A stretch of 64,000 nucleotides of DNA from the NCBI GenBank assembly GCA_963169105.1, contig OY720643.1, positions 82,443,696-82,507,695 of the forward strand, in the 5' to 3' direction. This document shows, piece after piece, positions 33,510 to 45,599 of this stretch. The notes beneath the pieces are model-generated. The model did not search any database. It saw only the letters and a list, made by a program, of their open reading frames with translations, and was not told where the DNA came from. The translations under genes were made by a program, and so were the position numbers. The DNA is from Ceriagrion tenellum. Its lineage: Eukaryota > Arthropoda > Insecta > Odonata > Coenagrionidae. Each line of letters starts with the position of its first letter. Position 1 is the first letter of the stretch.

Positions 33510-34075
33510 TTTCACACTCTCCCACATGGTATGGGCCATGAGGACAACATGGAGACAGCTCAATACAGGTCGTTCAATCCCAAGATTGGTTGACTACGGC
33601 CCTCCACCCTTCCCTATCTAATGATGCATCCCTTACCTCCCGGTATCCCTTGCCATGTACTTTCCTCTTTGTTTGGTCCATGAACTTATTCCTGGGTTTT
33701 CTTTTGGTGACTTTCCCTCTATTTTACCTTCAATTACGTTCTTCGCAAACTCATTACGCCTATGAGTGTACCCAATCCACCTCGCTCTTATCACTATAGT
33801 ATTCCATAAGGGCCTTGCCTCTGCTATACCTCTGTATATTTAATCTTTTCTTATTTTATCCCTCCATTTATCTATAGCATACTCCTCCAGCACCAGGTTT
33901 CGAAAGCTTCTAGTCTTTCCTGGTCTGTTTTTCCAATGATCCATGCTTCCGATTCATTGAGTGCCACGCTCCACACGAATGTTTTCACATTCTGTTTCCT
34001 CATTCGTAGTCCTATCTTCTTTGAACACAGCAGTTGCCTTGTTACTATGAAAGCATTCTTAGCTTGGGAAATTCT
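33510..34075 (-). mobile_element. Non-LTR C-terminal fragment (RTE-like)
   Basis: Minus-strand frames give LRMRKQNVKTFVWSVALNES, EAWIIGKTDQERLEAFETW and, shifted, RNEFAKNVIEGKIEGK and ENPGISSWTKQRGK. It is the same family as 19255-19590 and 44750-45215. The element's 3' border is near 33540, where the 'accaatcttgggattgaacgacc' word occurs. Confidence 0.75.
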
Positions 34076-34079
34076 TCGT

Positions 34080-37000
34080 CTGATGGACGGAGCTTAAGGA
34101 CGAAATTTGGAAAAGGATTGCTCAGGGGCTCATCTACGCGTAGGTATTTGTTAAGGGTACTGGTCAAGTACTATGATCAAGTTATATGGAACTTTGCCCC
34201 TTGTTGGAAATAATTTGGAATACGCTGCCAAAATCTGAGGACATTATGATAAAGGTTAAATCAAGGTAGAAAGTTTAGGTACAGCGGAGATGAGCAAAAT
34301 ACGCAAAAGGTCGTGAGGATAAATACAGTACTACATGCCAAGGTCTGACAATAGCATCGTCAGGTATCTCACTCAAGCAATAAACCACTGTAATATCAGC
34401 GTTTCACCGCGATCCTAAATTGGCAATGCCAAAATGGTAGACTCCATATAGTCGCTTGTATGCAAAATGACCACTCCACGAAGGTTCATGAATTACAATG
34501 GTGTGTTGAAGGTCATCACGTGAAATGTGTTGGCTCTCTACCGACTGTTTGTATGTTCGTGTGTTGGAATAGACGTTAAAGTATTTATAAATGCCACCTC
34601 TATGTTCGAAGCGCATATTCGCCATGATTCTGTGCAAAACGGTACGAATTTCCACCACAAATCACATCTAAGTAGGACTAATACGAGGGAATTCTTTGCG
34701 GGACGCGTTCCGTGTCACATTTTCAAACCTTGTACCAAAATATTTTAAGAAAGACGTTTTGGAGTTTTACTCTAGTCATTACGGAGAGGAATTTATGACT
34801 ATAATTTTAAAGCTTAAAGTTGTTTAAGCAAGATGTCACATCACATAAATTAAACGAATTAGGCCTCGTTATAAAAAAAAATATCCTCTTTCAAATGGCA
34901 GTGTACCACCAAATTACCACTATACTCACCGAAATATTTGCCAAAAAATAACAGCCATATCCCATGGAATATGGTACGCGTATACACTCCAGAGAGACTG
35001 TATTTAAAAAAATAAGGAATTGCTAACGCTTATGCCTCGTCAGAAATTGAACTATGCGTAGCTTGTATGTTTCTCAACTATATTTTAAACGAATCAATGA
35101 ACGCAGTAATTTTTGTCGCAAAACACCTTGGGTTGCGGAAGAGCTTCTCCCGTGAGGTGAGAAAAAATTATTCAAATTACAACCTTATAAATGTATACTT
35201 AATTAAATACGGAGAACTTCAGTAATTTAAAACAAATTTTCTGTGCCGTAAATGTTGCACTATTTACTTCTCACTCCTTACAGGCTTTAGCCTTACTAAT
35301 TCATTTTACGCCATTCGCAGAGAATGCCTTAAAAATCGACGATTTTATGACAATATTATAAAGTGTTTAGGAGAGTGATTCAAGAGTATAAGTAATTACG
35401 TAGACACACTAACCACACAACATATAATTAATGACGATTTCTTTGCATTGGATTCGTCTCATTTTCGAAATTTTGGAATATCCCTTGAGCGCTTCATCGC
35501 ACCATAGCCTAGCTAAAACTGCTTCTATTTCTTGTAGTAAATAATAAATAACTGGAAATGCAGATCTGTATGGGGCTATTAAAGTTTACGTTGGAGGATT
35601 TTTGATGCTTTTGGGCCATATCCCTAAATAAGAAAGACAACGTAAGAATTCATAAACTGTATCACCCCCATTCGCAATTTTATGTAAGTCAACTTAGATT
35701 TTCGGAAATATTCACATGCATGACTTTTCTGAGAACGATTTTTGCCAAATTTATTAAAATTCAGCTAAATCCGGAGTTATTGAGAATACGCCAGATAAAT
35801 TGCGCGACATTGCTAGAGCTGACTGCGTAAAATCCAAAGGCCGTTTCACACGGTACATTTAGTAGCAAAAACGAATGAATCATAGAATGCACAAGCAAAC
35901 GCGACTTTGTATACCAGTCTGACTGGAATTAAAGCAGCTTCTATTTTCCGTTCAGCCATTTTGACAGCCGCAAAAAGTTCATACGATTTGCCACTTGACA
36001 GGGTGCAATTTTTCCCACGCAACAGTTAGTCCAAATAAATGTACGGCGTAACATGGCTTTAAGGTTGGAATTTCATTTTCGGCCTTTTGCAGAAAGGGTT
36101 TAAACACTCAAATTTCTCGTCGGAACGCAAATACTTATGCTATAAATTACCCAAATAAGTACACATTAATTAAATAAACAACATCAATTTTTCTAGAATA
36201 AGTAAAACTTTCAAAGCTTCAATTTTGGTTTCAAGGTCGCTTCATCATCCTCAGATCACTAAACCATCAACCGGAAAATGATGGACTAACATCAAGCAAT
36301 AGATATGTTCATTTAACTGTAGGGAAACTATAAATCAAAGCTATCATCACGAATACGCGTGAAACATTACACTATCTAGGCACCAGCGAGGTATTTGATC
36401 AAGGACAGATTTTATTCAACAGATTTTAAGGTAGCTGGAGCGACATATCTCTTCATGAATAAAATTAAATTGGTCTCGTTATGAAGAAAACAACTCATGT
36501 TTATCGAACCACTAATAAATCAGTTAATTAAGGGCCGCTCTAATTATACGTAAGACACTTTAGGCGGCTCGGCCCTTTATATATTGTCACATTCATGTAT
36601 ACTTTATCTATTATTTCGGCCCTTTATATAAGGGGTATACGGGGTCTTAGGTCATCCTACGTAAATTTCAAATCACAATTGCATCACTTTCTTATGTGTG
36701 AAATCACAACTGTTGCACTTTCTCATGACCTTCGATTTTTAAGGCATTCTCTGCGTACGGCGTAAAATTTATTAGCCAAGCTTAAGCCTTGGGCATATAT
36801 ATTTAGCAAAGTACCTTGAAGTTCAGTCTTATTAAGCAATGTTTCTTCGCAATGATAAAATTATAGTAACTTAGTGAATTCCACATATCAGAATTAATAC
36901 ATTATGAATCGATTCCACCAAGTTACGCCAAACAATATTCAATCATTCATCATTCAAATGTCTTTTCTTCATTATTATTAATCTACATACTTTATGCCTC

Positions 37001-38068
37001 TAATACTGTTTCAACTCACGAAACACACATTAGTTACTTGGTGCAAAAGATTTCACTCGATTATACCACAGTTTCCACCGGGAATACGGATTATAATTAA
37101 TTTAAATAAATAAAAAATGCATGTAAGGAGATTTTATATCAACGAAGTTATGCATATGCATACTGATTTCTAGTAAGTTATCGGTGGTAAGTATCGTAAA
37201 AATTGCAAAATTAGCTCGTCAGACCGTAAACGGTAATGGGATATCGTGGTTATGGGTTAACTTAAAATGACCATCATCCTAAGAAGGAAATTAAATCACT
37301 TATACCGGATTATACAACCTCCTTTTAGCTTTAAGAGTCCCGGGTTAATCTTGAAACTTAAAATTCCGGCATAAGTATGTAAGATACATCCATTGTTTTC
37401 GAATTTAACGTGGACCGAGGGAATACGATTCTAGTGCCGGTGGCATTGAGGTGCCAAACTTGGGTATTAAAACGCTCATCTCATTCGTAGAGAATTGGTC
37501 GAAAAAGTGATAGAATATGGGCTTAGTAGCATGTTTCAATGTTGTATTCTTTAATTACGACATAGACTTGCGACATGTGTCCAAGAGATGTGTTTCTATA
37601 TGCTCTTTAGTATTTATGGATGTCGTGTTGGTTACAATGACGAATATTCCATCCCACCTGCCCCTTGATTGGCCACCTGCCAAATCGAAACGTTACTTAA
37701 GATGTTTATATGTTATCGAGACATTCGCAAAGCCTCATCGCGGTGATGTACGACGAGTTTACTATTCCGCTATGGATTGCGTTTTGGAACACTCTTTAGC
37801 TATGGAAAAAGTCAGCGGTAAACTTCGAAAAAAACATTTACGATAAGACTACCGCAGGAATTAATAAAATTTCATCGTCATTCGATTCCCTCCATCTTAT
37901 CATGCGAGAATCTGGGGCCTTATCCAATGAGACCTCGACACGATCGAACCTCGGATGATTCGTGATTGTGACGTCAAAACCCCCTACAAATCTCAACTTT
38001 CGATTCGCATTGTTTCAGCTAAGACGTCATAATTACGTCGCTTTCGGATTAGGATTATAATAATAATA
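34080..38068. other. About 4 kb of intron with no supported gene
   Basis: The only candidate is a weak ribozyme-like word on the minus strand at about 36225-36275: CTGAGGA, 15 nt, GAAACC, no good stem II. Open frames at 34404-34748 and 37517-37846 show no domain. Confidence 0.45.
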
Positions 38069-38110
38069 CGACGCACCCTGAGTAAATATTTATTTATTCA
38101 GGGTGCGTCG
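38069..38110. repeat. Near-perfect 42-nt palindrome
   Basis: CGACGCACCCTGAGTAAATA is followed directly by its near-exact inverse (about a 20-bp stem). It is probably a tiny foldback remnant. Confidence 0.85.
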
Positions 38111-38229
38111 ACTACAGCGGTCATTTTGGACCACTCTCGTCCTTAAGTAAGACAAAGTTTAAGTAATTAAAGCTAACTTACTTCGGTTACTTATGTGAGG
38201 TACAATGTGTATGACATTATCTAAAAACA

Positions 38230-38950
38230 AATCATAATTTATTAAAAACGTTGATTTCTTTAAAAAAAGGAATTATTCGGGTGAAGCAGTCTGGGGAGCC
38301 ACCTAGGATATGTCCTAAGGTACCGTTGCCCTTGTGTCTACCTCGAAAAGACTGGTATGTATCACACTTCGTCAGGATGTGTGGCACACTCAGAGGGGAG
38401 TTGCATCCATCACTCAGAGGGGAGTTGCATCCATCACTCAAAGGTAGTGTCTTCTCTTCTGTGAAACGGTATGCGTGGGTCAAGGCAGCGTGCCCTATAC
38501 TCAAGCAAGTGACTGCGACTTTTTCCTCCGAGTACTCCTGATGGAAGAGGGCCACGCTGATACTACCGGTTTCACAGCCCAAAGCTCATTATTTTTTCCC
38601 AGCAACGTTTCCTGCACTCTGTCCATTACCATGTTCCGAAAGATAGGTCTTCTGAAGTTCCCATTTTCGAGAAAATTTCTGGCAAGTGCTGGGCTTCTTT
38701 CACTGCCTTGTCCACCCGTTCATTTCCAACTATTCCAACATGTCCACGCACACACATAAAAGAGATGGCAATTCCCTCACTGCGAAGTTCTAGAAGAAAT
38801 TTTGAAGATTTCAACGGGTACTTCTGACGGTAGAGGGGCATGCTGATACTACCGGTTTCACAGCCCGGAGCTTGATGTTATTAATCCAATGCCACGATTC
38901 TTGGGATCTGTCCATTACTACGCTCCGACATATAGCTGTTAGCTCTTCCG
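38230..38950 (-). mobile_element. Non-LTR retrotransposon RNase H and C-terminus
   Basis: The minus strand encodes an RNase H end, GIAISFMCVRGHVGIVGNER with VDKAVKEA (38870-38640), corresponding to WVPGHVGI-GNE-AD. A C-terminal block IGHAALTHAYRFTEE, SVPHILTKCDTYQSFRGRHK and GHILGGSPDC (38490-38240) follows, as in jockey-superfamily LINEs that carry RNase H and a C/H finger. The block ELWAVKPVVSAWPSS occurs at about 38600-38540 and a second copy, KLRAVKPVVSACPS, at about 38880-38820. The element is therefore rearranged. A 21-24 bp unit (cactcagaggggagttgcatccat) is repeated at 38388-38440, duplicating LSDGCNSP. Confidence 0.8.
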
Positions 38951-40054
38951 CAGTCCACATGCTCCATACATTTCTGGCGTTTGCAGTGCTTCCTTCGTTG
39001 CCCAGTTCCAGCTACTCCCACATTCGATTTCGAGACTCGGATATTCCGAGACCATACGGAATAGTCCACCCACCCCATCCTGGGCTATTCCCATAGCAAT
39101 TGTTGGCCAAGTGCTTCGAATGTTTTCTCAGACGGCGCACGTGGTGACAGAGCGGACGGTTGCCAATCGGAGGGGAGGGAGTCGAGCGTCGCCAACTCCC
39201 GAGGAGGAGAATCGTCCTCACTGCGGCTCTCAACTTACACAACGGCGGCGAAAATTACGTCAGCGATCTCACGGAGCCGGGGAAAGGGGGAATGCGTCGC
39301 GTCCTTTGGCTTAGGGTTGACGATCGGAAAAAATGTAAAAGGCGACGAGTGAATGCGTAATTTCTTTTGGACCAGGAAATCGAAGCATAAGTACGTGTCG
39401 AAATGAGGTGTGTTCATCAGTTCTGAGCTTTTTTGAATTCTAAGTACAGTGTGGAATCCTCCCGAGGAATTTGATATTAGAATGAATCATGGAGTGACTC
39501 TTATTGACCAGTGATCACTCAAGATTTATCAATTACTAGCGAAAGGTACCCGTTGAAATTCAACGGGTGTAAAAAACGTTGAACTTAGTTTATGAGAAAA
39601 CCACAAAGCCTGAAGAATACTGTCAGCGAATTCATTTGAGGATCAAATATATGATTGTCAAGAAAATATGCTATTATTTATTTGAGATGAAAATGTGAAA
39701 TTTTTCAGCTAAAAGCATAACTTTCATGCAAATACGAAGCGTAAAAGAAAATCGACTGAAAGAATTACAAACTTCATTTATTCAGCCATCCGCCATAAAA
39801 ATTCGAGCCCTCTATCTTGAGTGAAAGTACTTTTTAAAAGCAAAAAAATGAAACCACTGTACCGAATCCAATGCTTACGATGGACCACCAGGGGGCTTTT
39901 GGGGACCCTGATGGCTTTTTAATATAGCCTAAGTTACAATCAGATATATTTTGTAACTACACGCAAAATTTCAGCTCTATCGGTCAAGTAGCTTCTGCGT
40001 GATGGAGCAACAGAGAGACAGACTCCATTACATTTTTATATATAAGTAAGGATT
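38951..40054. other. Unassigned; GC-rich patch at 39100-39400
   Basis: 39100-39400 is CpG- and G-rich and open on both strands without a recognisable protein. The rest is AT-rich and contains a tetranucleotide-free, unremarkable sequence. Confidence 0.35.
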
Positions 40055-40800
40055 GTTATCAGATTCAGAGTCGGCTGATTATTAAAAGCCATACCTACAC
40101 CGTGGGTGGAGTAAATATAAAATCTTCAAATACAGAAAAATATCTTGGAATTACCTTGACTTCAGATATATCGTGGGGAACACATACAAAACATATGCGG
40201 CACAACATTAAAGAAAGTAGGTTTTGTTAAGCGTATAATAGGAAGGTCCTCGGATGAAAAAGTCAAAGAGAGATGCTACTTCGCTCTGGTTAGGCCACAC
40301 CTCGAATACGGCGCGAGCATTTGGGATCCTGGTCATAAAGATTTAACCAAAAAAATAAATAAAATACAAAGGAAAGCAGCGCGCTTCGTTAAAATCTGCA
40401 ACGAACGAACATACAGTGCCTCATAACTTTTAGAGGGATTAAAGTGGGAGCCCCTAGAGACTCGGAGGCTACACGCTTGGCTTAGGTTGCTTGAGAAGTT
40501 CAGAACTGGTGTGTTTCAGAGCGACACAAAGAAAATTATCATGACTCCTCACTACACCTCTAGGTCAGACAGATGCGATAAAATAAGAGAGATACACTGC
40601 CGAACATATAGGTGCAAAGTCTTGTTCATTCCGCGAACAATAAGAGACCACAATAAAAACTGAGCTCCACTAAATACACTCCTATAATACATGTCACCAT
40701 TTCATCTCCCAAAAACTTATATCTTCACACGGATGGTGACCTACCACCCCATGCTACACCCTCATGCGGCGGCTAGCGGGGTAGTATGTAGATGTAGATT
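40055..40800 (+). mobile_element. CR1-like LINE, RT C-terminus and 3' end
   Basis: The longest 3' copy of this family here. Frames give KSHTYTVGGVNIKSSNTEKY, LGITLTSDISWGTHTKHM, then (shifted) VKRIIGRSSDEKVKERCYFA, LVRPHLEYGASIWDPGHKDL, INKIQRKAARFVKIC and SRSDRCDKIREIHCRTYRC. The typical 3' UTR follows, ending 'ccccatgctacaccctcatgcggcggctagcggggtagtatgtagatgtagat'. Several frameshifts and stops make it dead. It serves as the reference for the insertion at 61463-61673. Confidence 0.9.
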
Positions 40801-41130
40801 ATTAGTATCGTCATCAGCGGTGATCAATCCGAAGATCTGCTCTGCTTAAGCTCTCCACGTCACTATCCCATCAGACCTATTTTTTCTACTTTATTCTTTA
40901 CTTCAACGTCCTTCAAAATTTATCTGATATATCGCCCCCAAATGTATCTGATGTATACCCCATGAGTAGTCTTCCTCTCCAATTCTTCTCTTATCCTTAC
41001 TCCATTATTGTTTTCAACTAGCTATTTATTTCAAGGAATGCGTTCAACAAGTTTGTCCCTTCCTCTCAGAGATTTCCGTGTCTTACCGCGTCCGAGCTTT
41101 TTAAATATTCACAACCCTACACATCATGCA

Positions 41131-41454
41131 TTCATACTTAAAAATGCCAGCAACGACAATTATGGTCCTTTATCGTTCACATGAAAGCTTATGGGTATTT
41201 GAAATCTATCCGTTCAACCTTGTCAAATATTTTATTCCCTGGATCTAATGTATGGTTTTATGACGGGTTACGTAAAAGGTAATTTCATTAATTAAATTCA
41301 TGCTTTAAAATTTCAGTGGCGGCTATTATGGTCCCGTATCATTAATCGAAGCGTGAAAAATTATGGGTATTTGAAATTTATCCGTTCTGCTACATCTAAA
41401 ATATTATTCTCTGGGCCTAATCTACTGCTGTATTACGGGTTCCATTAAAGGCAA
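41131..41454 (+). repeat. Diverged tandem duplication, period about 180 bp
   Basis: Unit 1 (about 41131-41284) and unit 2 (about 41308-41454) share 'ttatgggtatttgaaatYtatccgttc', 'tattYtcTgggYctaat' and 'acgggttRc.taaaggYaatt'. The two are roughly 80 per cent alike by eye. No coding content is evident. Confidence 0.65.
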
Positions 41455-43004
41455 TTGAGGTCTTCAGAAAATAGATCGGCTTCGAACTTACATGATTGAC
41501 ATGCCAAAGTTTTAATTGATGGTATTGTAGTTGTTGCAGAATGCTTGTTACACTAATGAAATTATCGTAAGGACCTTTTACATATCTTGCCGATATATCT
41601 TGTCAACCAGCCTTTGAGATGTTGTGATCCTCAATGGATTTTGGAATGATGAGCATAATTATTTTAATTTAAATAGTAGTTCATAAGTGTTTCCCTTCAT
41701 TATACCGCGTGGCCTAACATAGTTCCGGCATAATTTTGTAGGCCGTTCTTATAGTACCTTAGACAATATTGTCCCCCGCAATCCTTTAATAATTCTTACT
41801 TGCTCTCTCAAGGGTATGAGGAGCTCAATTTCTAGTCCCCCTAATTATTGAATTAAACGTTACCTCTTTCACTATTTTTCCATCGTTAGCTATTAATCAA
41901 ATCAAATGTCTTTAAATCATTTCCAATTGTTTAAGCATACTTTTAATAAGACCTGCTAGACATCCTCAATACTTTCTACAAAAGGAAAACCATAAAATGA
42001 ATCACCTTTGCCTTAGACAAATTGGCATACGAGGAAACAAAAGGCGGCAAAGGACAATTGTAAAAAAATCTATTACCATAAACCAGTGATTATAATCAAC
42101 GACGCAACACTTTTGCTCAAAGATTACAACAATTTGACTCATCCGTGGTCTTGCACAATTAATCGTCGTATTTTCTCTTGGCCTTCGTATTTACCCCAAA
42201 AAATACATCGAGGAAAAGGTTTTTTTTTGATAAACACTGAAGGGATCATAATTTGAAGCCGAGGTATCAAAACGACAGTAAGGTCTTCGGGAATGAATAA
42301 TTTATTACAACGATAAACCGACGGAGAAGAATAAAAGGGCAGAAGAAAAAGAAAACGAGAAAAAACTAAGGTCGTACGTAAAAGTCAATCGCAGATCTCA
42401 TTGGCGATAACAATCGAGGACATGAATCAGTCTCCCATCCGCTATTCAAATTCTATTCCTCATAAACACCACAAGGACACTGAGGAGGGAACTTTCTTGC
42501 AACGCCTAAATTACCAATTCCTCGATTTCGACGACCTGATGATTTACGAAACGAGTCACTCCACCATAGTTCAGAGCCCCACTCCGCAGTGACATCTAAA
42601 TGGACATCAATAGCATGTTTTACAAATAAGGAAAAGCCAACACGACAGCTTCGATTTTTCAAGAAAATATGGCGCGCCCTTGTACATTTACTTGGATTCG
42701 CACCACGGAAGCCATTTACCACCTTCCTTTTCAGACGATTGCGAAAACTATTGGTGTAACTCAAAGAGTCCCGCCACTATTCTCATAACTCCTTAATCAA
42801 CCATCTATTCCTTGAATATGAATCCATCACGCTTTTCTTCTTATTTTATCTTATTCGCCATAAGTAGAGAGTTTAACCACGGTCTTCCAGGGACTTGAGT
42901 TTTTCCATGTGTCTAATGTGAAAAAACACTACATAATCATGCAAAATCATTTACAAGTCCACAACTATTCTAATGATAAATTAAGGTCATCTTCATCTAA
43001 TGTT
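41455..43004. other. No recognisable feature
   Basis: Intron sequence. The opposing open frames at 42401-42764 are mirror images without domain or splice support. Confidence 0.4.
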
Positions 43005-43016
43005 AATTAAGATAAT

Positions 43017-43556
43017 AAATAATACAAGTTCTTTGTTAACTTTGTGGTATTCCATTTTATCTTTCAGATGATTTAATGGTGACATTTACAAAACCACAAC
43101 TTAAAAAACACACACGACCCGGGTTTCAACGCTTGAGCGTCATCTTCAGGTGCTTTTACGGGTTTTCAAAGTCTTATATATATGCTTGGTAGGAGGGGGG
43201 GGTGAGTGATTAGGGTGGTGTGGGTGCGGGTTGGTCAGGAACAGTGATTGGCGGGGAGTTTAGCGGGGGAGGGGGGAAGGAAATTCGGGAGGGGGCTGTG
43301 AGGATGGGAGATGAGGACGGGTACAAATACTCATTTAAAATCTTCGAGTCAGGGTCATGTAATGTCTTTAAAATTTCGAGCTGCTCAAGTGAGTCAAGCA
43401 CACATCTGTGGGCTGCAAAACATAAAATATCAAGATTAAACTTGACTTTGAAAACCCATAAAAGCACCTGAAGATGACGCTCAAGCGTTGAAACCCGGGT
43501 CGTGTGTGTTTTTTAAGTTGTGGTGTAGTAAATGTTACCATTAAATCATCTGAAAG
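43017..43556 (-). mobile_element. Penelope-like foldback element F with coding remnant
   Basis: A 540-bp insertion flanked by the 12-bp duplication AATTAAGATAAT (43005-43016 and 43557-43568). A 43-bp tail (43017-43059) is followed by inverted arms of about 114 bp (43060-43173 and 43444-43556). The minus-strand interior encodes NLDILCFAAHRCVLDSLEQL, then EILKTLHDPDSKILNEYL, which resembles the C-terminal LN-LE-LEI-K..LLN-Q segment of Penelope-like elements. A proline-rich end follows. The RT itself is absent. Each arm carries the same hammerhead-like core in opposite orientation. This locus links the ribozyme-like foldbacks to Penelope-like retroelements. Confidence 0.85.
43464..43505 (+). ncRNA. 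Hammerhead-ribozyme-like motif in element F (right arm)
   Basis: GCAC (43464-43467) can pair with GTGT (43502-43505) as stem I. The core is CTGAAGA (43468-43474), T plus hairpin GACGC-TCAA-GCGTT (43476-43489), GAAA (43490-43493), the self-complementary CCCGGG, and TC with cleavage expected after C43501. The left arm has an identical core on the minus strand at about 43117-43149. The only irregularity is the unpaired T after CTGAAGA. Confidence 0.65.
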
Positions 43557-43569
43557 AATTAAGATAATC

Positions 43570-44530
43570 TTCATCGAATGATTGATTAAGATCATCTTCA
43601 GGAATTTCCTCCCTGACCGACCTTACATAAGTTCTAGAGAAAAATCTCAGGCAAAGAATTATGCTGACAGATGGCAATGTCTTTTTATTTCATAAAAATC
43701 CTTCCCATTCTCCAACAACTGCGTAACATTTCAATTTTCTAAGAAAGATTAAAACGGGCGTTTCCTTGGAAATTAGGTCATGTTTAAGCCGTCATATCGA
43801 AGTAACGGCTATGGCCTGAGGCAAATGAACTACCATTCAATATTTGGCAATTATCTGCGAGTACGTGTGCCAAGTTTCAACTTTTTACCTCAAAAAACAA
43901 TTTCGAATTTTTGTACGGCTTTTTTCAATTTCCAATCCGCTAGTAAAAGGAAACTACACATCATCTCAAAGTCTTCCTCATTTCGAAAGAATATTCTTTG
44001 GTTTCACCGCGATCTTTTGAATTTACGCTCAACGTTTCGCGTCCTCTACTGGGCGGTTCGACGTGAATAATTATCCTTTCACAGATTAGAATTAGTCAAA
44101 TTGTATGAGACGAATCGGTCGGCACAGGACGCCAAACTTCCACTAAAATTGGTGTGGGTGTGCAGTATACCATACTCCGACGAAATCATGCGATAATCTA
44201 TTACATTAGCTTGCGATACTGATCATGGCGTTTCAAGAAAGCACATTGATACTAGAATGGAAGCCTTCTTCCTGGTTTCAACATTTCTTCCCGGTATATT
44301 TAGAGATGCGGACTTACGATGCCGATTCATTGACAATCTTCAACAATAAATGAAGTTAGTGACGGTTATTTCTAGGAAGACGTCGTTAGGCATCGCTCTT
44401 AGTGAGTAAAGGATATCAAGGACTGCGCTCAGTTTAGGGAAGCGAAAAATGCAGTAAAACAGTAGTTTTCCTCAGTGCACGGCAGCAAAATCGGAGCCAA
44501 TGCAAACTAAAATACACGCTAAATGTCGCA
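43570..44530. other. No recognisable feature
   Basis: The open frame 43780-44070 (+) lacks a known domain. Nothing else is evident. Confidence 0.4.
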
Positions 44531-44532
44531 AG

Positions 44533-44624
44533 AATGGGTACGGCAAATAGTTCTCGGAACCCCGAGGATGGGTACGGCAAATAGTTCTCAGAACCCTGAG
44601 AACTATTTGCCGTACCCATTCTCG
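44533..44624. repeat. Direct plus inverted repeats of a 27-nt word
   Basis: 'gggtacggcaaatagttctc' occurs at 44536 and 44569 on the plus strand and again inverted at 44599-44619, so the last two make a stem of about 24 bp with a 5-nt loop. Confidence 0.85.
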
Positions 44625-44749
44625 TTACCCATTAAGTTTCATGGATAAGGCTAGAAAGGAGTGAGTGATAAACGACTGTGCAATGGATATTCCAGTAATT
44701 GACATATATGATTGAGCATGCTTAGTTGGAAATGTTGGGAGAATGGAGG

Positions 44750-45215
44750 CAAGTCAAATAGCGAAGCAGATTTATGATGGAGGAGTGAATGGTGCGCGAG
44801 GAAACGAGAAAGTCGTAAGAGAATGGGGAAGACACTGTCAGAGGAGGAGGTTCCTCTAAACAGTATGAATATAAGTAGCCTTAGGAATAGGAGGATTCTG
44901 AAGATAAAATGTACGGATGAAATAAAAAATGATGAGGTTTACAGAAGAGTAGAAGAGGTAGGGAACCAATGGAACACGATACAGAAAAGAAGAACCAGAT
45001 GAAGTGGACACACACTAACGCACAATAGGTTGTAATGAACATAACTGAAGGTATAAGTCCCCAGAAAAAGACCCAAGAATAAGTTCATGGACCAAATAAA
45101 GAAGAAAGTACATAGCAAGAGCTACCTGGAAGAGACCTAACATTAGATAGGGAAGGATGGAGCGCTGCAGTCAACCAATATTAGGATTGAACGACCAATG
45201 AAAGACTGAGAAATG
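44750..45215 (+). mobile_element. Non-LTR C-terminal fragment (RTE-like)
   Basis: It encodes NRRILKIKCTDEIKNDEVYR, RVEEVGNQWNTIQKRRTR and, shifted, KNKFMDQIKKKVHSK. It ends with the 'tcaaccaatattaggattgaacgaccaat' border word shared with 19.59 and 33.54 kb. A degenerate copy. Confidence 0.7.
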
Positions 45216-45234
45216 GGAGGGCAGGTATATAACA

Positions 45235-45300
45235 ATGCATCTACATCTACGAATTACTCTGAAAGCCACCTCAAGGGTGTTTGCGTGGTTGTTATAGAAG
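45235..45300 (-). mobile_element. Short CR1-like 3' tail fragment
   Basis: 'gcatctacatctacgaattactctgaaagccacctcaagggtg' is the inverse of the family's 3' end. Confidence 0.6.
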
Positions 45301-45482
45301 CGAAAAGGGTATGCAACGACAGGAGATTATGGAGGAAATTATTCAGAGAGAGAAAATTTAACGAATCAGGTGATACCTTGTGGAAATTGGTAACAGATAA
45401 AACGATCTCAAAAAGACAGAACTTTGTTCGATTTCCACAAAATTACTATGTTCACGCTTCAACTTAGGTTTCGACAATACTA

Positions 45483-45598
45483 TGTCATTTTAAAGGTACA
45501 TACATACTATTATTGAAAGCTTATATATTTTGACCAACCAGGATTGGAGGGGGGGAATATATAAGCTCGCAATAATTGTATGCATCTTAAAATGACAC
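45483..45598. repeat. Small inverted-repeat element
   Basis: The left end is TGTCATTTTAAAGGTACATACA and the right end is its imperfect inverse, with inner arms 'aagcttatatatt / aatatataagctc'. It is about 116 bp and looks like a small MITE. Confidence 0.75.
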
Positions 45599-45599
45599 A

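Noticed and set aside
36225..36275. Minus-strand CTGAGGA followed by GAAACC as a further ribozyme
   Set aside because: Spacing fits, but the intervening 15 nt do not form a convincing stem and the stem III block is not self-complementary; kept only as a weak mention.
37517..37846. 109-codon plus-strand frame
   Set aside because: Has no domain and no splice or promoter support, and sits in intron sequence; chance frame is the simplest reading.
42453..42764. 103-codon minus-strand frame
   Set aside because: No recognisable family, overlaps a plus-strand frame, no repeat structure; insufficient evidence.
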